Below the pieces are notes generated by a model. The model was given only the letters and a program-made list of their open reading frames with translations. It did not search any database and had not been told where the DNA came from. The translations under genes were made by a program, and so were the position numbers. From Pinibacter sp031553495 (GTDB lineage Bacteria > Bacteroidota > Bacteroidia > Chitinophagales > Chitinophagaceae), in NCBI GenBank assembly GCA_031553495.1, contig JAVBLN010000031.1, positions 72,399-136,398 of the forward strand: a DNA stretch of 64,000 nt, read 5' to 3'. This document shows, piece by piece, positions 26,550 to 35,366 of the stretch (positions are counted from its first letter, which is position 1; every line of letters begins with the position of its first letter).

Positions 26550-27652
26550 GCCAGGCGTGTTTTAAATTTTTTTAAACTGATTGTTAGCAACACTATGCAC
26601 ATACACACAAGAACCAACGTTTGTTTCCATACCGCTTCAAAGCCAAGCCCCTTAAGCATTATAGCCTTCATGATATAATAAAACCAACGTGATGGAATTA
26701 TCATTGAAAGGTATTGCAATATTTTGGGCATGTTTTCTAAAGGGAACAGAAAGCCGGTAAATAGTATGGTTGGTAACATCATTCCCATCATGGATATGAG
26801 CATGGCTGTTTGTTGTGAATTGGTGATTGTGGAAACGAGTATGCCAAATGAGAGACAGGTAATAATGAATAATGTGCTTTCTGCAATAAGCAATATAAAA
26901 CTTCCCTGGGTAGGTACATTCAGCACAAAAGTGCCCAACAATAATATGATTATAAGATCAATAAAAGCGATAGTTAAAAAGGGAATCACCTTTGAAAAAA
27001 TTACATACAGAGGCTTGAAAGGCGATACCAGCAATATTTCCATCGTTCCTAATTCTTTTTCTTTTACAATGGAAACGGAAGTTAAGGTTGTGCAGATGAT
27101 CATTAGTATAAGCGCGATTACACCCGGTATGAAATTGATGGAACCATTCAATTCCGGATTATACAGCATGCGTAACTCCGGTGTAATGGTATAAGGAATG
27201 GTGATGTTTTTGTTCAGATCGTTTTGATATTGGGAAACTATTGCAATAAGATAATTAGTAATTGTTTTAGCAGTGTTTGGATCGCTGGCATCAGCAATAA
27301 TTTGTACACCGGCTTTATTTGAATGTAGCAGGTCGCGATTAAAATTCACCGGAAAAACGATGGCGCATTTTACTTTTCCTTTTTTGAAAGCCTTGTCCAT
27401 TTCTTCATAAGAAAGAGTTGCTCTTTCAATAGTGAAATAACTACTCGCTTCAATTCGTGATATTATATTTTGAGTGGCTGCGTCTTTAGATTGATCTACC
27501 ACTACAATTTTCGCGTTTTTTATTTCACTTGTAAGAGCAAATCCAAACAGCAACACCTGGGCAACCGGCAATCCGAACAAAATCAGCAATGTTCGTTTAT
27601 CCCGAAATACATGATAAAATTCTTTTCTTACAAATACGAGAAACTGCTTCAT
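26546..27652 (-). CDS. ABC-2 type transporter permease, first of pair
   Basis: 368 residues, same layout as its neighbour: VFRDKRTLLILFGLPVAQVLLFG helix 1, extracytoplasmic loop, VKEKELGTMEILLVSPFKPLYVI coupling segment, FLFPLENMPKILQYLSMIIPSRW. Its stop overlaps the start of the next permease by four bases. Between it and the ATPase gene upstream lie 616 bases that contain a repeat and a separate small gene, unlike the tight spacing elsewhere in the operon. Confidence 0.9.
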   Translation of the reverse strand: MKQFLVFVRKEFYHVFRDKRTLLILFGLPVAQVLLFGFALTSEIKNAKIVVVDQSKDAATQNIISRIEASSYFTIERATLSYEEMDKAFKKGKVKCAIVFPVNFNRDLLHSNKAGVQIIADASDPNTAKTITNYLIAIVSQYQNDLNKNITIPYTITPELRMLYNPELNGSINFIPGVIALILMIICTTLTSVSIVKEKELGTMEILLVSPFKPLYVIFSKVIPFLTIAFIDLIIILLLGTFVLNVPTQGSFILLIAESTLFIITCLSFGILVSTITNSQQTAMLISMMGMMLPTILFTGFLFPLENMPKILQYLSMIIPSRWFYYIMKAIMLKGLGFEAVWKQTLVLVCMCIVLLTISLKKFKTRLA

Positions 27653-27660
27653 TTGAATAA

Positions 27661-27695
27661 GTTGAGAGTTGAGAATTGAGAGTTGAGAATGCTAT
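27661..27695. repeat. GTTGAGAATTGAGA array
   Basis: Tandem imperfect units GTTGAGA/GAATTGAG just upstream of the permease start. The same sequence type occurs at 28260-28285, 40815-40880 and 44500-44580. Confidence 0.7.
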
Positions 27696-27737
27696 TAATT
27701 ATTACAAGTTGCAACATTTATAATCTTTTTTATTTAT

Positions 27738-27808
27738 GTACCAAGCGGTAGTGCTGCTAGTGAGCAACTGTTGCGTCGCACACTTCAACTGTATCAATCA
27801 ATTGAGCG
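27738..27808 (+). repeat. Intergenic repeat copy 10 (core B)
   Basis: AAGCGGTAGTGCTGCTAGTGAGC, then GTTGCGTCGCACACTTCAAC, then a right arm ending CAATTGAGCG. Lies between the four-helix gene and the permease genes. Confidence 0.75.
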
Positions 27809-27861
27809 AAATGTTTCAATTTGGTCAATTGTTGCGCTAATAATTAAGTCTGTTCTCACTT

Positions 27862-28218
27862 TCAATCCTTAATGTTTAATTTAGTTTTAGTTGTTTTCAC
27901 TATGCTTACTAATAGTTTTATTAATTCATCACAATCCGATTGAATGGACTTGTATTCTTTAATTTGTAAATAGTTTGTTTCTGTTAAAGGCAGCAGCCAA
28001 TAATCCACCTCGTTCGCTTCTTTTAGAGCAACATTCATCTTATTCAAAAAATCGGGTTTTGATTGGGCATGCGCGGCTTCGCGTATTAAGGCTCCAATGG
28101 CAGTTCCACTTCTGAGTAATTGTTTGGATAATACAAATTCCTTTTGCAAATATTTATATAAGTTGATAATTCTTATTGAAAAAGCTATCGATTTGTCTGC
28201 TACAACGCTTTTAGTCAT
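27862..28218 (-). CDS. Four-helix bundle protein (S23/TIGR02436-like)
   Basis: About 118 residues from the ATG at 28218; an upstream TTG at 28272 would overlap the ATPase stop and is less likely. Family features: DKSIAFSIRIINLYKYL, LSKQLLRSGTAIGALIREA and AQSKPDFLNKMNVALKEANE, all alpha-helical. These proteins are found both inside 23S rRNA intervening sequences and as stand-alone genes; biochemical role unknown. It interrupts an exporter operon between ATPase and permeases and is flanked by GTTGAGAATT arrays and repeat copy 10, so it looks inserted. Confidence 0.85.
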   Translation of the reverse strand: MTKSVVADKSIAFSIRIINLYKYLQKEFVLSKQLLRSGTAIGALIREAAHAQSKPDFLNKMNVALKEANEVDYWLLPLTETNYLQIKEYKSIQSDCDELIKLLVSIVKTTKTKLNIKD

Positions 28219-28268
28219 TAGTATAAATTTTGTTATTGTTTTGTTGCTTAGATTAAGACAAATAATTC

Positions 28269-29009
28269 TCAATTCTCCACTCTCTTAGCTCCTCTTGCCA
28301 ACTCATAAAACACATCATTCATAGTTTGTGCTGAAAATGTTTTTTTGAGATTACCGGGTGTGTCCAGCGCATCAATTCTTCCATCAACCATTATTGAAAT
28401 GCGGTTGCAATATTCTGCTTCATCCATATAGTGAGTGGTTACAAATATGGTGATGCCTTTATCAGCCGCGTCATAAATAAGGTCCCAGAATTGGCGGCGG
28501 GTAACGGGATCCACGCCTCCGGTTGGTTCGTCGAGAAAAACGATTTTTGGATCATGAATTATGGCAACGGAAAACGCGAGCTTTTGTTTCCAACCTAATG
28601 GCAATCCGCCAACCATTTTTTTTGCTTCGTTTTGCAGGCCTAAAGTTGTTATCAGCTTATTACTTTTTTCTTTCAGCTCTTTATCTGAAAGTCCATAGAT
28701 GCCGCCAAAGAATTCAATATTTTCAAGTATGGTAAGGTTTTCATACAAAGAAAATTTTTGACTCATATAGCCAATGTTTCTTTTAATTTTTTCCTGTTGT
28801 TTATAAACATTATAACCGGCAACTGTAGCTTCACCGGAGGTAGGGTAGGAGAGCCCGCAGAGCATACGCATAGCGGTTGTTTTTCCTGCGCCGTTTGCAC
28901 CCAGGAAACCAAAGATCTCACCGGGGTTCACATCAAAGGAAATTTTATTTACAGCTATAAAATTGCCGAATTGTTTAGTGAGATCTTTGCATATAATGGC
29001 TTTGTTCAT
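28269..29009 (-). CDS. ABC transporter ATP-binding protein with variant signature motif
   Basis: 246 residues. Walker A GANGAGKTT at 37-45, Q-loop YMSQKFSLYENLT, Walker B KIVFLDEPTGG, H-loop His present in VTTHYMDEA. The signature loop reads LPLGWKQ instead of LSGGQ. This resembles the second half of YbhF-type ATPases, which pair with an ATPase carrying the canonical signature. The last codons (RVEN, stop) run into a GAGAATTGA array. Next to the other ATPase gene, separated by 71 bases of simple repeats. Confidence 0.92.
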   Translation of the reverse strand: MNKAIICKDLTKQFGNFIAVNKISFDVNPGEIFGFLGANGAGKTTAMRMLCGLSYPTSGEATVAGYNVYKQQEKIKRNIGYMSQKFSLYENLTILENIEFFGGIYGLSDKELKEKSNKLITTLGLQNEAKKMVGGLPLGWKQKLAFSVAIIHDPKIVFLDEPTGGVDPVTRRQFWDLIYDAADKGITIFVTTHYMDEAEYCNRISIMVDGRIDALDTPGNLKKTFSAQTMNDVFYELARGAKRVEN

Positions 29010-29080
29010 AGTTGATGGTTTTGGCTGATAGTTGATGGTTGATGTATACTAGCTTCTGCCAACTGTCTTCTGCCAGCTGA
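29010..29080. repeat. Two short tandem arrays between the ATPase genes
   Basis: GTTGATGGTT appears three times in 29010-29044, and CTTCTGCCAACTG/CTTCTGCCAGCTG twice in 29053-29080. The second array begins directly at the stop codon of the upstream ATPase (TAG at 29081-29083 on the minus strand). Confidence 0.65.
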
Positions 29081-29998
29081 CTACTGCATACTCAACCTGA
29101 TAAAACTATCTTCAATTGTTGGTTCTATTTTTTTTATTTCGATTGTAGAATTGTGTTTTTGTTGTAAGAACAACAGCAGGTCGTTTGGTGATTTGTTAGT
29201 TTCATTTTTGAAAGCAACATGTATAAATTCTCCAAATGCATAAGCAGCTTTTATATTATCGTAATTTCTGCATTCGGTCAGCAATTTGTACATGCCATTT
29301 CCTTTTATTGCATACAGTTGATCCGGATAGGTCGATACTATGTTTTCCGGAGTATTGATGGTAAGTATTTTCCCGTTTTGAATAAGAGCTATCCTTTCGC
29401 ACAGTGTAGCTTCGTCCATATATGGAGTGGACACCATTATTGTTATATCCTGTTGTTTCAGACGTTTAAGCATTTCCCAAAACTCTTTTCTTGAAACGGC
29501 ATCCACACCGGTTGTGGGTTCATCTAAAAATAATACGCTCGGCTTGTGAATAAGGGCACAGCAAAGCGCGAGCTTTTGTTTCATGCCTCCTGATAATTTT
29601 CCTGCACGTCTTTTTTTGAAGGGCTCTATTTGTACATAAATGTCTTTAATAAGGTTATAGTTTTCTTCAAATGTTGTTCCGAAAAGTGATGCGAAAAAAG
29701 CAAGGTTTTCTTCTATTGTTAAATCCTGGTAGAGTGAGAATTTACCAGGCATATAGCCAACACAACTTCGTATCTTTTTATAGTCTTTTATTACATCCCA
29801 ACCATCAACCATTGCAGTTCCCTTGTCGGCAATGAGCAGTGTTGTTAATATTCTGAACAATGATGATTTGCCGGCGCCATCCGGACCTATTAAGCCAAAT
29901 AGTTCGCCTTTCGCAACCTCAAATGAAATGTCATCTAGCGCTAAAATGCTGCCTTTGTTGTATGTTTTTGTAATATGTTGAACACTTATTGAACTCAT
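29081..29998 (-). CDS. ABC transporter ATP-binding protein lacking the H-loop histidine
   Basis: 305 residues. Walker A GPDGAGKSS at 38-46, signature LSGGMKQ intact, Walker B SVLFLDEPTTG, but the H-loop position reads VSTPYMDEA: Pro replaces the switch His seen in the partner (VTTHYMDEA). An extra C-terminal domain of about 80 residues follows. Together with the next gene it corresponds to the two halves of E. coli YbhF, here split in two genes. Energises export through the two ABC-2 permeases. Confidence 0.92.
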   Translation of the reverse strand: MSSISVQHITKTYNKGSILALDDISFEVAKGELFGLIGPDGAGKSSLFRILTTLLIADKGTAMVDGWDVIKDYKKIRSCVGYMPGKFSLYQDLTIEENLAFFASLFGTTFEENYNLIKDIYVQIEPFKKRRAGKLSGGMKQKLALCCALIHKPSVLFLDEPTTGVDAVSRKEFWEMLKRLKQQDITIMVSTPYMDEATLCERIALIQNGKILTINTPENIVSTYPDQLYAIKGNGMYKLLTECRNYDNIKAAYAFGEFIHVAFKNETNKSPNDLLLFLQQKHNSTIEIKKIEPTIEDSFIRLSMQ

Positions 29999-30033
29999 GA
30001 TTTGTTTTTGTTTTCAGGGAAACTTTATACATC

Positions 30034-30978
30034 TCACTTCAATAACACCTCCCCATACATTCCAATCTTTAGATAGCCGTCATTTTTTACACGCACTTTA
30101 ATAGCGTACACAAGGTTAGCTCTTTCATCTTTTGTTTGAATTGTCTTTGGCGTAAATTCAGATTTGCTTGAAATCCAACTTATGCTTCCTTTGTAGTTCT
30201 TGTAATTTTTTTTGCCATCGTCAATTCTTACAATTACTTCCTGTCCAGGTTTTATTTGTGGCAATTGGGTTCCTGTAATGTATGCTCTTAAGTATAACGT
30301 ATCTGTATTGGCTATTTTATATAATGCTTTTCCAATAGTTGCCATTTCTCCCTGAAGTGCATACCGGGTAAGCACAGTTCCTTTTGCAGGATTTATTATA
30401 ACACCTTTTCTTATTTGGTCTTCAATGGTAGCAACGGATTTTTCAAGTGGGTTTTTCTCGCTCATTACAGATCTGTTCATGTTTGCAATATTGGTTTCCT
30501 GCACAACGATCTGCTGTTTAGTTGCGGTTATCTGTTTTTGTAATTGATCAACCATAGCGTTAATATCATCAAGTTGCTTACGTGTTGCCGCATCTGCTTT
30601 TACAAGTTTTTCGGTTCTTGCTTTCTCATGCAGTTGCTGCTCCAGTTGAGATTGTTGTACAGCAAGTTGTTTTTTTATCAACTCCAGTTGAGGGCGGGGA
30701 TCCGTAGTTTTTTCATTCAAAGAACGAATTGTTGCCTGAACCTGATCACGTTGCAACTCCACTCCGGCAACATCTATTTTACCCACAATCGCATTTTCTT
30801 GTAAGGTGTCCCCTTCATTTACTGTAAAAGAAAGGATCTGTCCATTTTGTTGGGCTGATACGATAACTTCATCGGCTTCAAAGTTTCCTGAAGCGTCAAA
30901 ATCCTTTTTATTAAGATTGCACGCGGTTATAAGCAACGTCGCGATTAATGATAATGATAAAGTGAATTTATGTTTCAT
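30034..30978 (-). CDS. HlyD-family periplasmic adaptor lipoprotein (YbhG-like)
   Basis: 314 residues. Lipobox LLITAC with Cys20, so anchored to the membrane. Biotinyl-lipoyl half-motif (VIVSAQQNGQILSFTVNEGD), coiled-coil hairpin about 80-190 rich in Gln/Lys, second lipoyl half (INPAKGTVLTRYALQGEM), beta-barrel domain to the end (GMYGEVLLK). It bridges the ABC-2 permease pair and the TolC-like channel. 35 bases separate it from the ATPase gene; same operon. Confidence 0.9.
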   Translation of the reverse strand: MKHKFTLSLSLIATLLITACNLNKKDFDASGNFEADEVIVSAQQNGQILSFTVNEGDTLQENAIVGKIDVAGVELQRDQVQATIRSLNEKTTDPRPQLELIKKQLAVQQSQLEQQLHEKARTEKLVKADAATRKQLDDINAMVDQLQKQITATKQQIVVQETNIANMNRSVMSEKNPLEKSVATIEDQIRKGVIINPAKGTVLTRYALQGEMATIGKALYKIANTDTLYLRAYITGTQLPQIKPGQEVIVRIDDGKKNYKNYKGSISWISSKSEFTPKTIQTKDERANLVYAIKVRVKNDGYLKIGMYGEVLLK

Positions 30979-31003
30979 AATATCGGTTTAGATTTTGTTG
31001 ATT

Positions 31004-32263
31004 TCAATTTCCTGCGGTGTTCTTATAGTTGTATTGTACCTGCAACAATTGCATTTCATGCAATGCTGCATTTAATCGTGCCTGGTTCTCATCATTTATT
31101 TTTACTATAAAGTCATGTGTTGTTATCACTCCGTTGTCCAGTTGCGCATTGGCGGCACTTTTAATCGATGTTCGTAATGTAATAATATCATCATCGTGTT
31201 TCAATAATTGTTGATACTTTATTGCTTCTTCATTTTGTTGGGACAAACTGAGCTGTGTGTTAAATAGAAAAGTTTCTTTTTGTATATCGATGTTATTGCG
31301 GTTTATAGTCATCAGTTTTTTGTCATTCTTATTTGTATAAAATCCGCTCAAAGGCCAGTTAAAACGTAATCCGATTATGCCGTAAAGACCGAAATCATTA
31401 CTGATAAAATCATATGTAGGGCGACCATAATAGCCTTGGGCAAATGCGCTTACTTTCGGAATATGATTCAGTGAAAGCTGCTTCTCCTGTATATCGTATA
31501 GTTTTTTCTGAGAGTCAAATTGTTTTAATTCAGGGCGATTGATATCCGGAGTAAGATTTGGACTGGCTGGTGTTTCCAGCTCTGTGGCATCATCTGTTTT
31601 TTCATTAATAAAAATTGCGAGCATAGCCAGGAGACCTTTTTTATTTGCTTGTAATTCTATTTTATTTTGGTCAGCATTTATTAATTCCGCTTGTAATTCA
31701 TCTACATTACTTTTAAAAGCTGTGCCATTGTTGTATGCAGCTTCCACTCTTTCCAACGCGTTCTGTATATCATTTTTTTTGAGCTCCAATAATTCAAGTT
31801 GTTTATTGATAAGTAACACTCCAAAATATAGCTGATTGATACGATTTTTAATAGAATATAAATTTACTTCCAATGTTTGCTCTTGAATAGTTGCATTTGC
31901 ATTTTGCGTTTCTTTATTGTATTTAATTGCACCTCCATCATAAATCGTTTGAGTAAGCTCTGCCCCTATTCTGTATTGGTCTTTGCTTAGCACAGGATAA
32001 AGTACGCCCTGCACCAGTTTTGGAAATTCAGTTACATCGGATTGATAAGTGGCCTGGCCTGTCACATTTATTTGCGGCAGATAACCTTTTGCTATATTTT
32101 CAATAGTAAAGTCACGGGTTTTTCCAATCAGGTCTCTTTGCTTAATTAGCGGATAATTTTCTCTGGCTTTTGCATAGCATTCTTCCAGTGTAAGTTTTTT
32201 TGATTGTGCGACAACATTGAAGAACCAAAGAAAACATGCGGTTAAAGCGATAAGTTTATTCAT
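31004..32263 (-). CDS. TolC-family outer membrane efflux protein
   Basis: 419 residues: signal peptide 1-19 (cleavage near VVAQ), then LTLEECYAKARENYPLIKQRD, the usual start of an OEP repeat, and two long helical halves with beta segments (YFGVLLINKQLELLELKKNDI, GIIGLRFNWPLSGFYTNKND). It forms the outer-membrane exit duct for the exporter. Follows the TetR gene by 25 bases and precedes the HlyD gene by the same distance. Confidence 0.9.
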   Translation of the reverse strand: MNKLIALTACFLWFFNVVAQSKKLTLEECYAKARENYPLIKQRDLIGKTRDFTIENIAKGYLPQINVTGQATYQSDVTEFPKLVQGVLYPVLSKDQYRIGAELTQTIYDGGAIKYNKETQNANATIQEQTLEVNLYSIKNRINQLYFGVLLINKQLELLELKKNDIQNALERVEAAYNNGTAFKSNVDELQAELINADQNKIELQANKKGLLAMLAIFINEKTDDATELETPASPNLTPDINRPELKQFDSQKKLYDIQEKQLSLNHIPKVSAFAQGYYGRPTYDFISNDFGLYGIIGLRFNWPLSGFYTNKNDKKLMTINRNNIDIQKETFLFNTQLSLSQQNEEAIKYQQLLKHDDDIITLRTSIKSAANAQLDNGVITTHDFIVKINDENQARLNAALHEMQLLQVQYNYKNTAGN

Positions 32264-32288
32264 AACAGCAGGTTTAATCTTAATAATA

Positions 32289-32906
32289 TTATTTTCCTTT
32301 TATCATTTGCATTATCCATATCGGAAGTAATTTTTTTCTTTCCTGCAGCAGATTATTAAAGTCTTCTTTTTTACTTAACCCTATTTCATTAATCATTGGT
32401 TGGCCTATGAAGGGAAATATAATCATACTTAAAATATTGATAAGAATATTGATTGGGTTAGAAGTTGCATTTTTGTTTTTGGACAACTCCTGTTGTAGCT
32501 GCTTGAAGAAATAAGATTTTTGCAATATCTGTTTATTAAAAATGCCTTTAATCACTTTGGGATTTGCCTTTACTGAATTTAGAATAAATAAAGGTAAATC
32601 AGGCTGAGCGCTTAGCTTATCTATATAAAAGCTTACCAATATTTGTATTTTTTCTTTCAAACTGGTTTCTTCGTTATACATGATTGTTTTTATTCCCGAT
32701 ATGAAATGCATGAAATTTTCAATCATAACAATCTCAAACAGTTTTTCTTTACTTCTGAAGTAATAATTAAGAAGCGCAAGATTCATACCAGCTTCCTCGG
32801 CAATATCTCTGGTGCGGGCAGCGGCGTAGCCTTTACTTGTAAAAATTTTTCTTGCGGCCTCCTTTATCTTTTCTTCAGTTGTTATATCCTTTGCTTTTTT
32901 TGACAT
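32289..32906 (-). CDS. TetR-family regulator of the YbhGFSR-like exporter
   Basis: 205 residues. HTH at about 30-55 (YAAARTRDIAEEAGMNLALLNYYFRSKEKL), ligand-binding C-terminal domain of the TetR fold (GIKTIMYNEETSLKEKIQ). First gene of the minus-strand exporter operon, so likely represses it and itself. A candidate operator, the palindrome TTTAATCA-AA-TGATTAAA at 32961-32978, lies 55 bases upstream of the start. Confidence 0.9.
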   Translation of the reverse strand: MSKKAKDITTEEKIKEAARKIFTSKGYAAARTRDIAEEAGMNLALLNYYFRSKEKLFEIVMIENFMHFISGIKTIMYNEETSLKEKIQILVSFYIDKLSAQPDLPLFILNSVKANPKVIKGIFNKQILQKSYFFKQLQQELSKNKNATSNPINILINILSMIIFPFIGQPMINEIGLSKKEDFNNLLQERKKLLPIWIMQMIKGK

Positions 32907-32960
32907 GAACGGGTTATTTACTGTAAATATAAATTACAATTTTCGAAATCAAAAAAAATA

Positions 32961-32978
32961 TTTAATCAAATGATTAAA
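32961..32978. promoter_or_regulatory. Candidate TetR operator
   Basis: Perfect palindrome with 8-bp half sites (TTTAATCA, two-base centre, TGATTAAA) upstream of the minus-strand TetR gene. Size suits a TetR dimer. AT-rich, so chance is possible. Confidence 0.4.
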
Positions 32979-33040
32979 ATTATTTTTTAAAAATTGTATT
33001 TGCACTTATGGTATTATGTTTTAAACTGCTTAATTTTAAT

Positions 33041-33122
33041 ATTATTTTTTGCAAATCGGCGGTATTGCTACTATCAAGCATCGTTGTGTCACTCACTTGT
33101 GCGGTAGTAATTCTTTTCGGCA
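33041..33122 (+). repeat. Intergenic repeat copy 11 (core A)
   Basis: ATTATTTTTTGC, ATCGGCGGTATTGCTACTATCAAGC, A core, right arm GTAGTAATTCTTTTCGGC. Sits between divergent TetR genes. Confidence 0.85.
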
Positions 33123-33268
33123 AATAATGGCTTTCAGGCAAAATTTTTTCAACCTGAAGTTTAAATTAGAACTTTTCAAGGTTTGTTTACATCCATACCA
33201 ATAATCACAAAACGAAAACCTGCTTCTGTCTGAATTGGATTTGTAATGGGTTAGAAATTCAAAAAAAT

Positions 33269-33290
33269 AATGAATGAATATTCATTCATT
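33269..33290. promoter_or_regulatory. Candidate operator: 22-bp perfect palindrome
   Basis: AATGAATGAAT followed by its exact complement. Directly upstream of the -7-like box TATATTTG (33295-33302) and the TetR start at 33307, so it covers the -33 region. Similar in form to operators of FadR-type TetR proteins of Bacillus (TGAATGAnTAnTCATTCA). Probably bound by the TetR encoded here. Confidence 0.7.
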
Positions 33291-33294
33291 ATTG

Positions 33295-33302
33295 TATATT
33301 TG
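33295..33302 (+). promoter_or_regulatory. Promoter -7 box (TAnnTTTG)
   Basis: TATATTTG, exact match to the Bacteroidota -7 consensus. It ends five bases before the preferred ATG at 33307, so the transcript may be nearly leaderless. Confidence 0.55.
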
Positions 33303-33306
33303 CATC

Positions 33307-33870
33307 ATGACAAAAAAAGACGCTATTTTAAATGCAGCGCTCAAGCTGGTGAATAAAGAAGGGTTTTATCATTTAAACATGAAAAATCTGTCAATTGAAG
33401 CGGGTGTGGCTGTTGGTACAGCCTATTTGTATTTTAGCAGTAAGGAAGCGCTTATCAACGAGTTGTATATTAGAATAGTAAACGACTTTAAAATTGCCGT
33501 ATTGAAAGGGTATGATACTACCCGGGCCGATAAGGATAATTTTATGGAAATGGTAGGTAATGCTGTGGATTTTTATGTGAGCAATCCGGATTGTTTCAGT
33601 TTTATTGAGCAATATTCTTATTCTCCTTTTTTATTTAAGGAAACGCATGAAGAGAATTTTTTAATACTAGAACCTCTTTATAAAATAATAAAGCTGGCAA
33701 AAAAGCGTAAAACAATAAAAGAGCTTTCTGGGCCTTTATGTTTGGCTCTTGCTTATGGGCCTGTTGTTACTATGGTTCGCTTACATCTTGCCGGCAAGGC
33801 TGATCTGTCAAAAAGAAATCAACGGGTTGGCCTTGTAGAATGTTGCTGGAATAATATAAAAGCAGATTAA
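33307..33870 (+). CDS. TetR-family regulator of the second exporter
   Basis: 187 residues from ATG at 33307 (MTKKDAILNAALKLV). An upstream in-frame start at 33274 would lie inside the palindromic operator and ahead of the -7 box, so it is rejected. HTH near residues 20-45 (LSIEAGVAVGTAYLYFSSKEAL). Followed after 19 bases by a TolC gene, so it heads and likely autoregulates a TetR-TolC-HlyD-permease operon. Confidence 0.9.
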   Translation: MTKKDAILNAALKLVNKEGFYHLNMKNLSIEAGVAVGTAYLYFSSKEALINELYIRIVNDFKIAVLKGYDTTRADKDNFMEMVGNAVDFYVSNPDCFSFIEQYSYSPFLFKETHEENFLILEPLYKIIKLAKKRKTIKELSGPLCLALAYGPVVTMVRLHLAGKADLSKRNQRVGLVECCWNNIKAD

Positions 33871-33889
33871 ATGACTATAAAACTTTGTT

Positions 33890-35287
33890 ATGAAATTGTT
33901 AGTGATGAAGAGTTTTAAAATGTTGTGTTTATTGTTATTGGCCAAGCCGGTTTTATCTCAACCTATTGATACTACTTTGCAGCAGCTTGTTGAGAAGGCT
34001 TGCATGAAAAGTTACGATGAGCAGATTTACAAACAAAAAACCGAAGAAATAAGATTGGATAGGCGGAATGCGAAAAGTACATTCTTGCCGAAAGTGTCTG
34101 GTAGCATGGCTTATATGCGGCTAAACGATGATTTAAGATTGTCTGCAGATTTGGAGAATTTATTGTTGGGATCAGAAAAATTATTGATTAAGGAGCATTT
34201 AGGTATTCCGTTTAATGTGAGCTTGCCTGCCAATGTACCTGTAAAACCAATTGACCCCATTCAACAAAAAAACTTATTTACTATTTCGGGAAATGCTGAA
34301 TGGGTATTGTTTAGCGGGGGAAAGGTTCATTATGCCCTGCAGGCTTTAGATCATAAGCAAAAAGTAATTGAATACTTAAGTGAACAACAGCGTACAAAAA
34401 TTGCAATGGAGACTACTGAATTGTATGATAAGCAGGCATTGCTGATTGCTTCAGAAAGAGCTTTGAAAACAACTGCCGATTACCTGGCTGAACAAAAGCG
34501 TTTTGTTTTGGGTGCTATTAGTAATGGATTGGCTACTCCGCTGGAACGTCAGAAAATTGAATTGGCTGAGCAAAGATTGGAAACACGGAAGTTAGAAGTG
34601 AGCAATAATAAGGAATTAGTGATGGAAAAACTGCACCAACTCACCGGTATTGATATCGCTATACTTAGAGAATGCATTCCTCAACTGACTATCATGGTAA
34701 ATGATGTCTCTGGCACAAATTATAAAAGATCCGAAATTAAGATGCTCGATGAAGCAATTGCGGCTTCAGACAAAAAATACAAAATGGAGATGACGGACTA
34801 TATTCCAAAGGTGGCCGCCATGGGGCATTATGAATTTAGAAAAAAGGATATAACCATGCCCACTGCTGTGCCTACCTGGCTTGTTGGTGTTGGTTTGCAA
34901 TGGAATATTTTTGATGGTTTTGTAGCACGAAATAATGCTAAGAAAGCGCATGCGGAGAAAACAGAGTATGAGTTAAGAAAAGCTGAAACAGAAGAATTGA
35001 TTGCGTTGGCCAATAAAAAAGCTACACTTGAATTTGCTACAGCCATGCAAAAAATAAAAATGATGCAACAGCAGGTTACGCTTTCAGAAAAAAATCTTGA
35101 ACTTGGAAATAAACAGTTTAGAAATGGATTAACAAATATTACCGAGTATTTAAATAGTGTTAATGATTTAGAAAAATCAAATCTTGATTTGCAGAACACA
35201 TTTTATGAACAGCGCAGAGCAGCGTTTGCATTGCTTGAAGCAAAAGGTTTGATTGTTTCATATTTTAAATTGCAAAGTGCAGATTAA
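33890..35287 (+). CDS. TolC-family outer membrane efflux protein
   Basis: 465 residues, signal peptide to about residue 23 (VLSQ). OEP pattern: TLQQLVEKACMKSYDEQIYKQ, then ISGNAEWVLFSGGKVHYAL and VGVGLQWNIFDGFVARNN, the two beta-strand stretches. It is the outer-membrane channel for the HlyD/permease encoded next. Not a close copy of the TolC at 31004. Confidence 0.9.
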   Translation: MKLLVMKSFKMLCLLLLAKPVLSQPIDTTLQQLVEKACMKSYDEQIYKQKTEEIRLDRRNAKSTFLPKVSGSMAYMRLNDDLRLSADLENLLLGSEKLLIKEHLGIPFNVSLPANVPVKPIDPIQQKNLFTISGNAEWVLFSGGKVHYALQALDHKQKVIEYLSEQQRTKIAMETTELYDKQALLIASERALKTTADYLAEQKRFVLGAISNGLATPLERQKIELAEQRLETRKLEVSNNKELVMEKLHQLTGIDIAILRECIPQLTIMVNDVSGTNYKRSEIKMLDEAIAASDKKYKMEMTDYIPKVAAMGHYEFRKKDITMPTAVPTWLVGVGLQWNIFDGFVARNNAKKAHAEKTEYELRKAETEELIALANKKATLEFATAMQKIKMMQQQVTLSEKNLELGNKQFRNGLTNITEYLNSVNDLEKSNLDLQNTFYEQRRAAFALLEAKGLIVSYFKLQSAD

Positions 35288-35366
35288 TCTCACATTTTGT
35301 AGCATTAAGCGTTTTATTTCATTTAGAAATCAATCATATTTATAAGAACATTTTAAAATTATAGCA

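Larger units (their letters stand above)
32907..33273. other. Divergent promoter region between the two TetR genes
   Basis: 367 bases holding the 18-bp palindrome at 32961-32978, repeat copy 11 and, at its right end, the 22-bp palindrome at 33269-33290. No coding sequence. The two regulators face away from each other. Confidence 0.6.

Noticed and set aside
27862..28218. Four-helix bundle gene as evidence for an rRNA intervening sequence
   Set aside because: No rRNA nearby; stand-alone version of the family.
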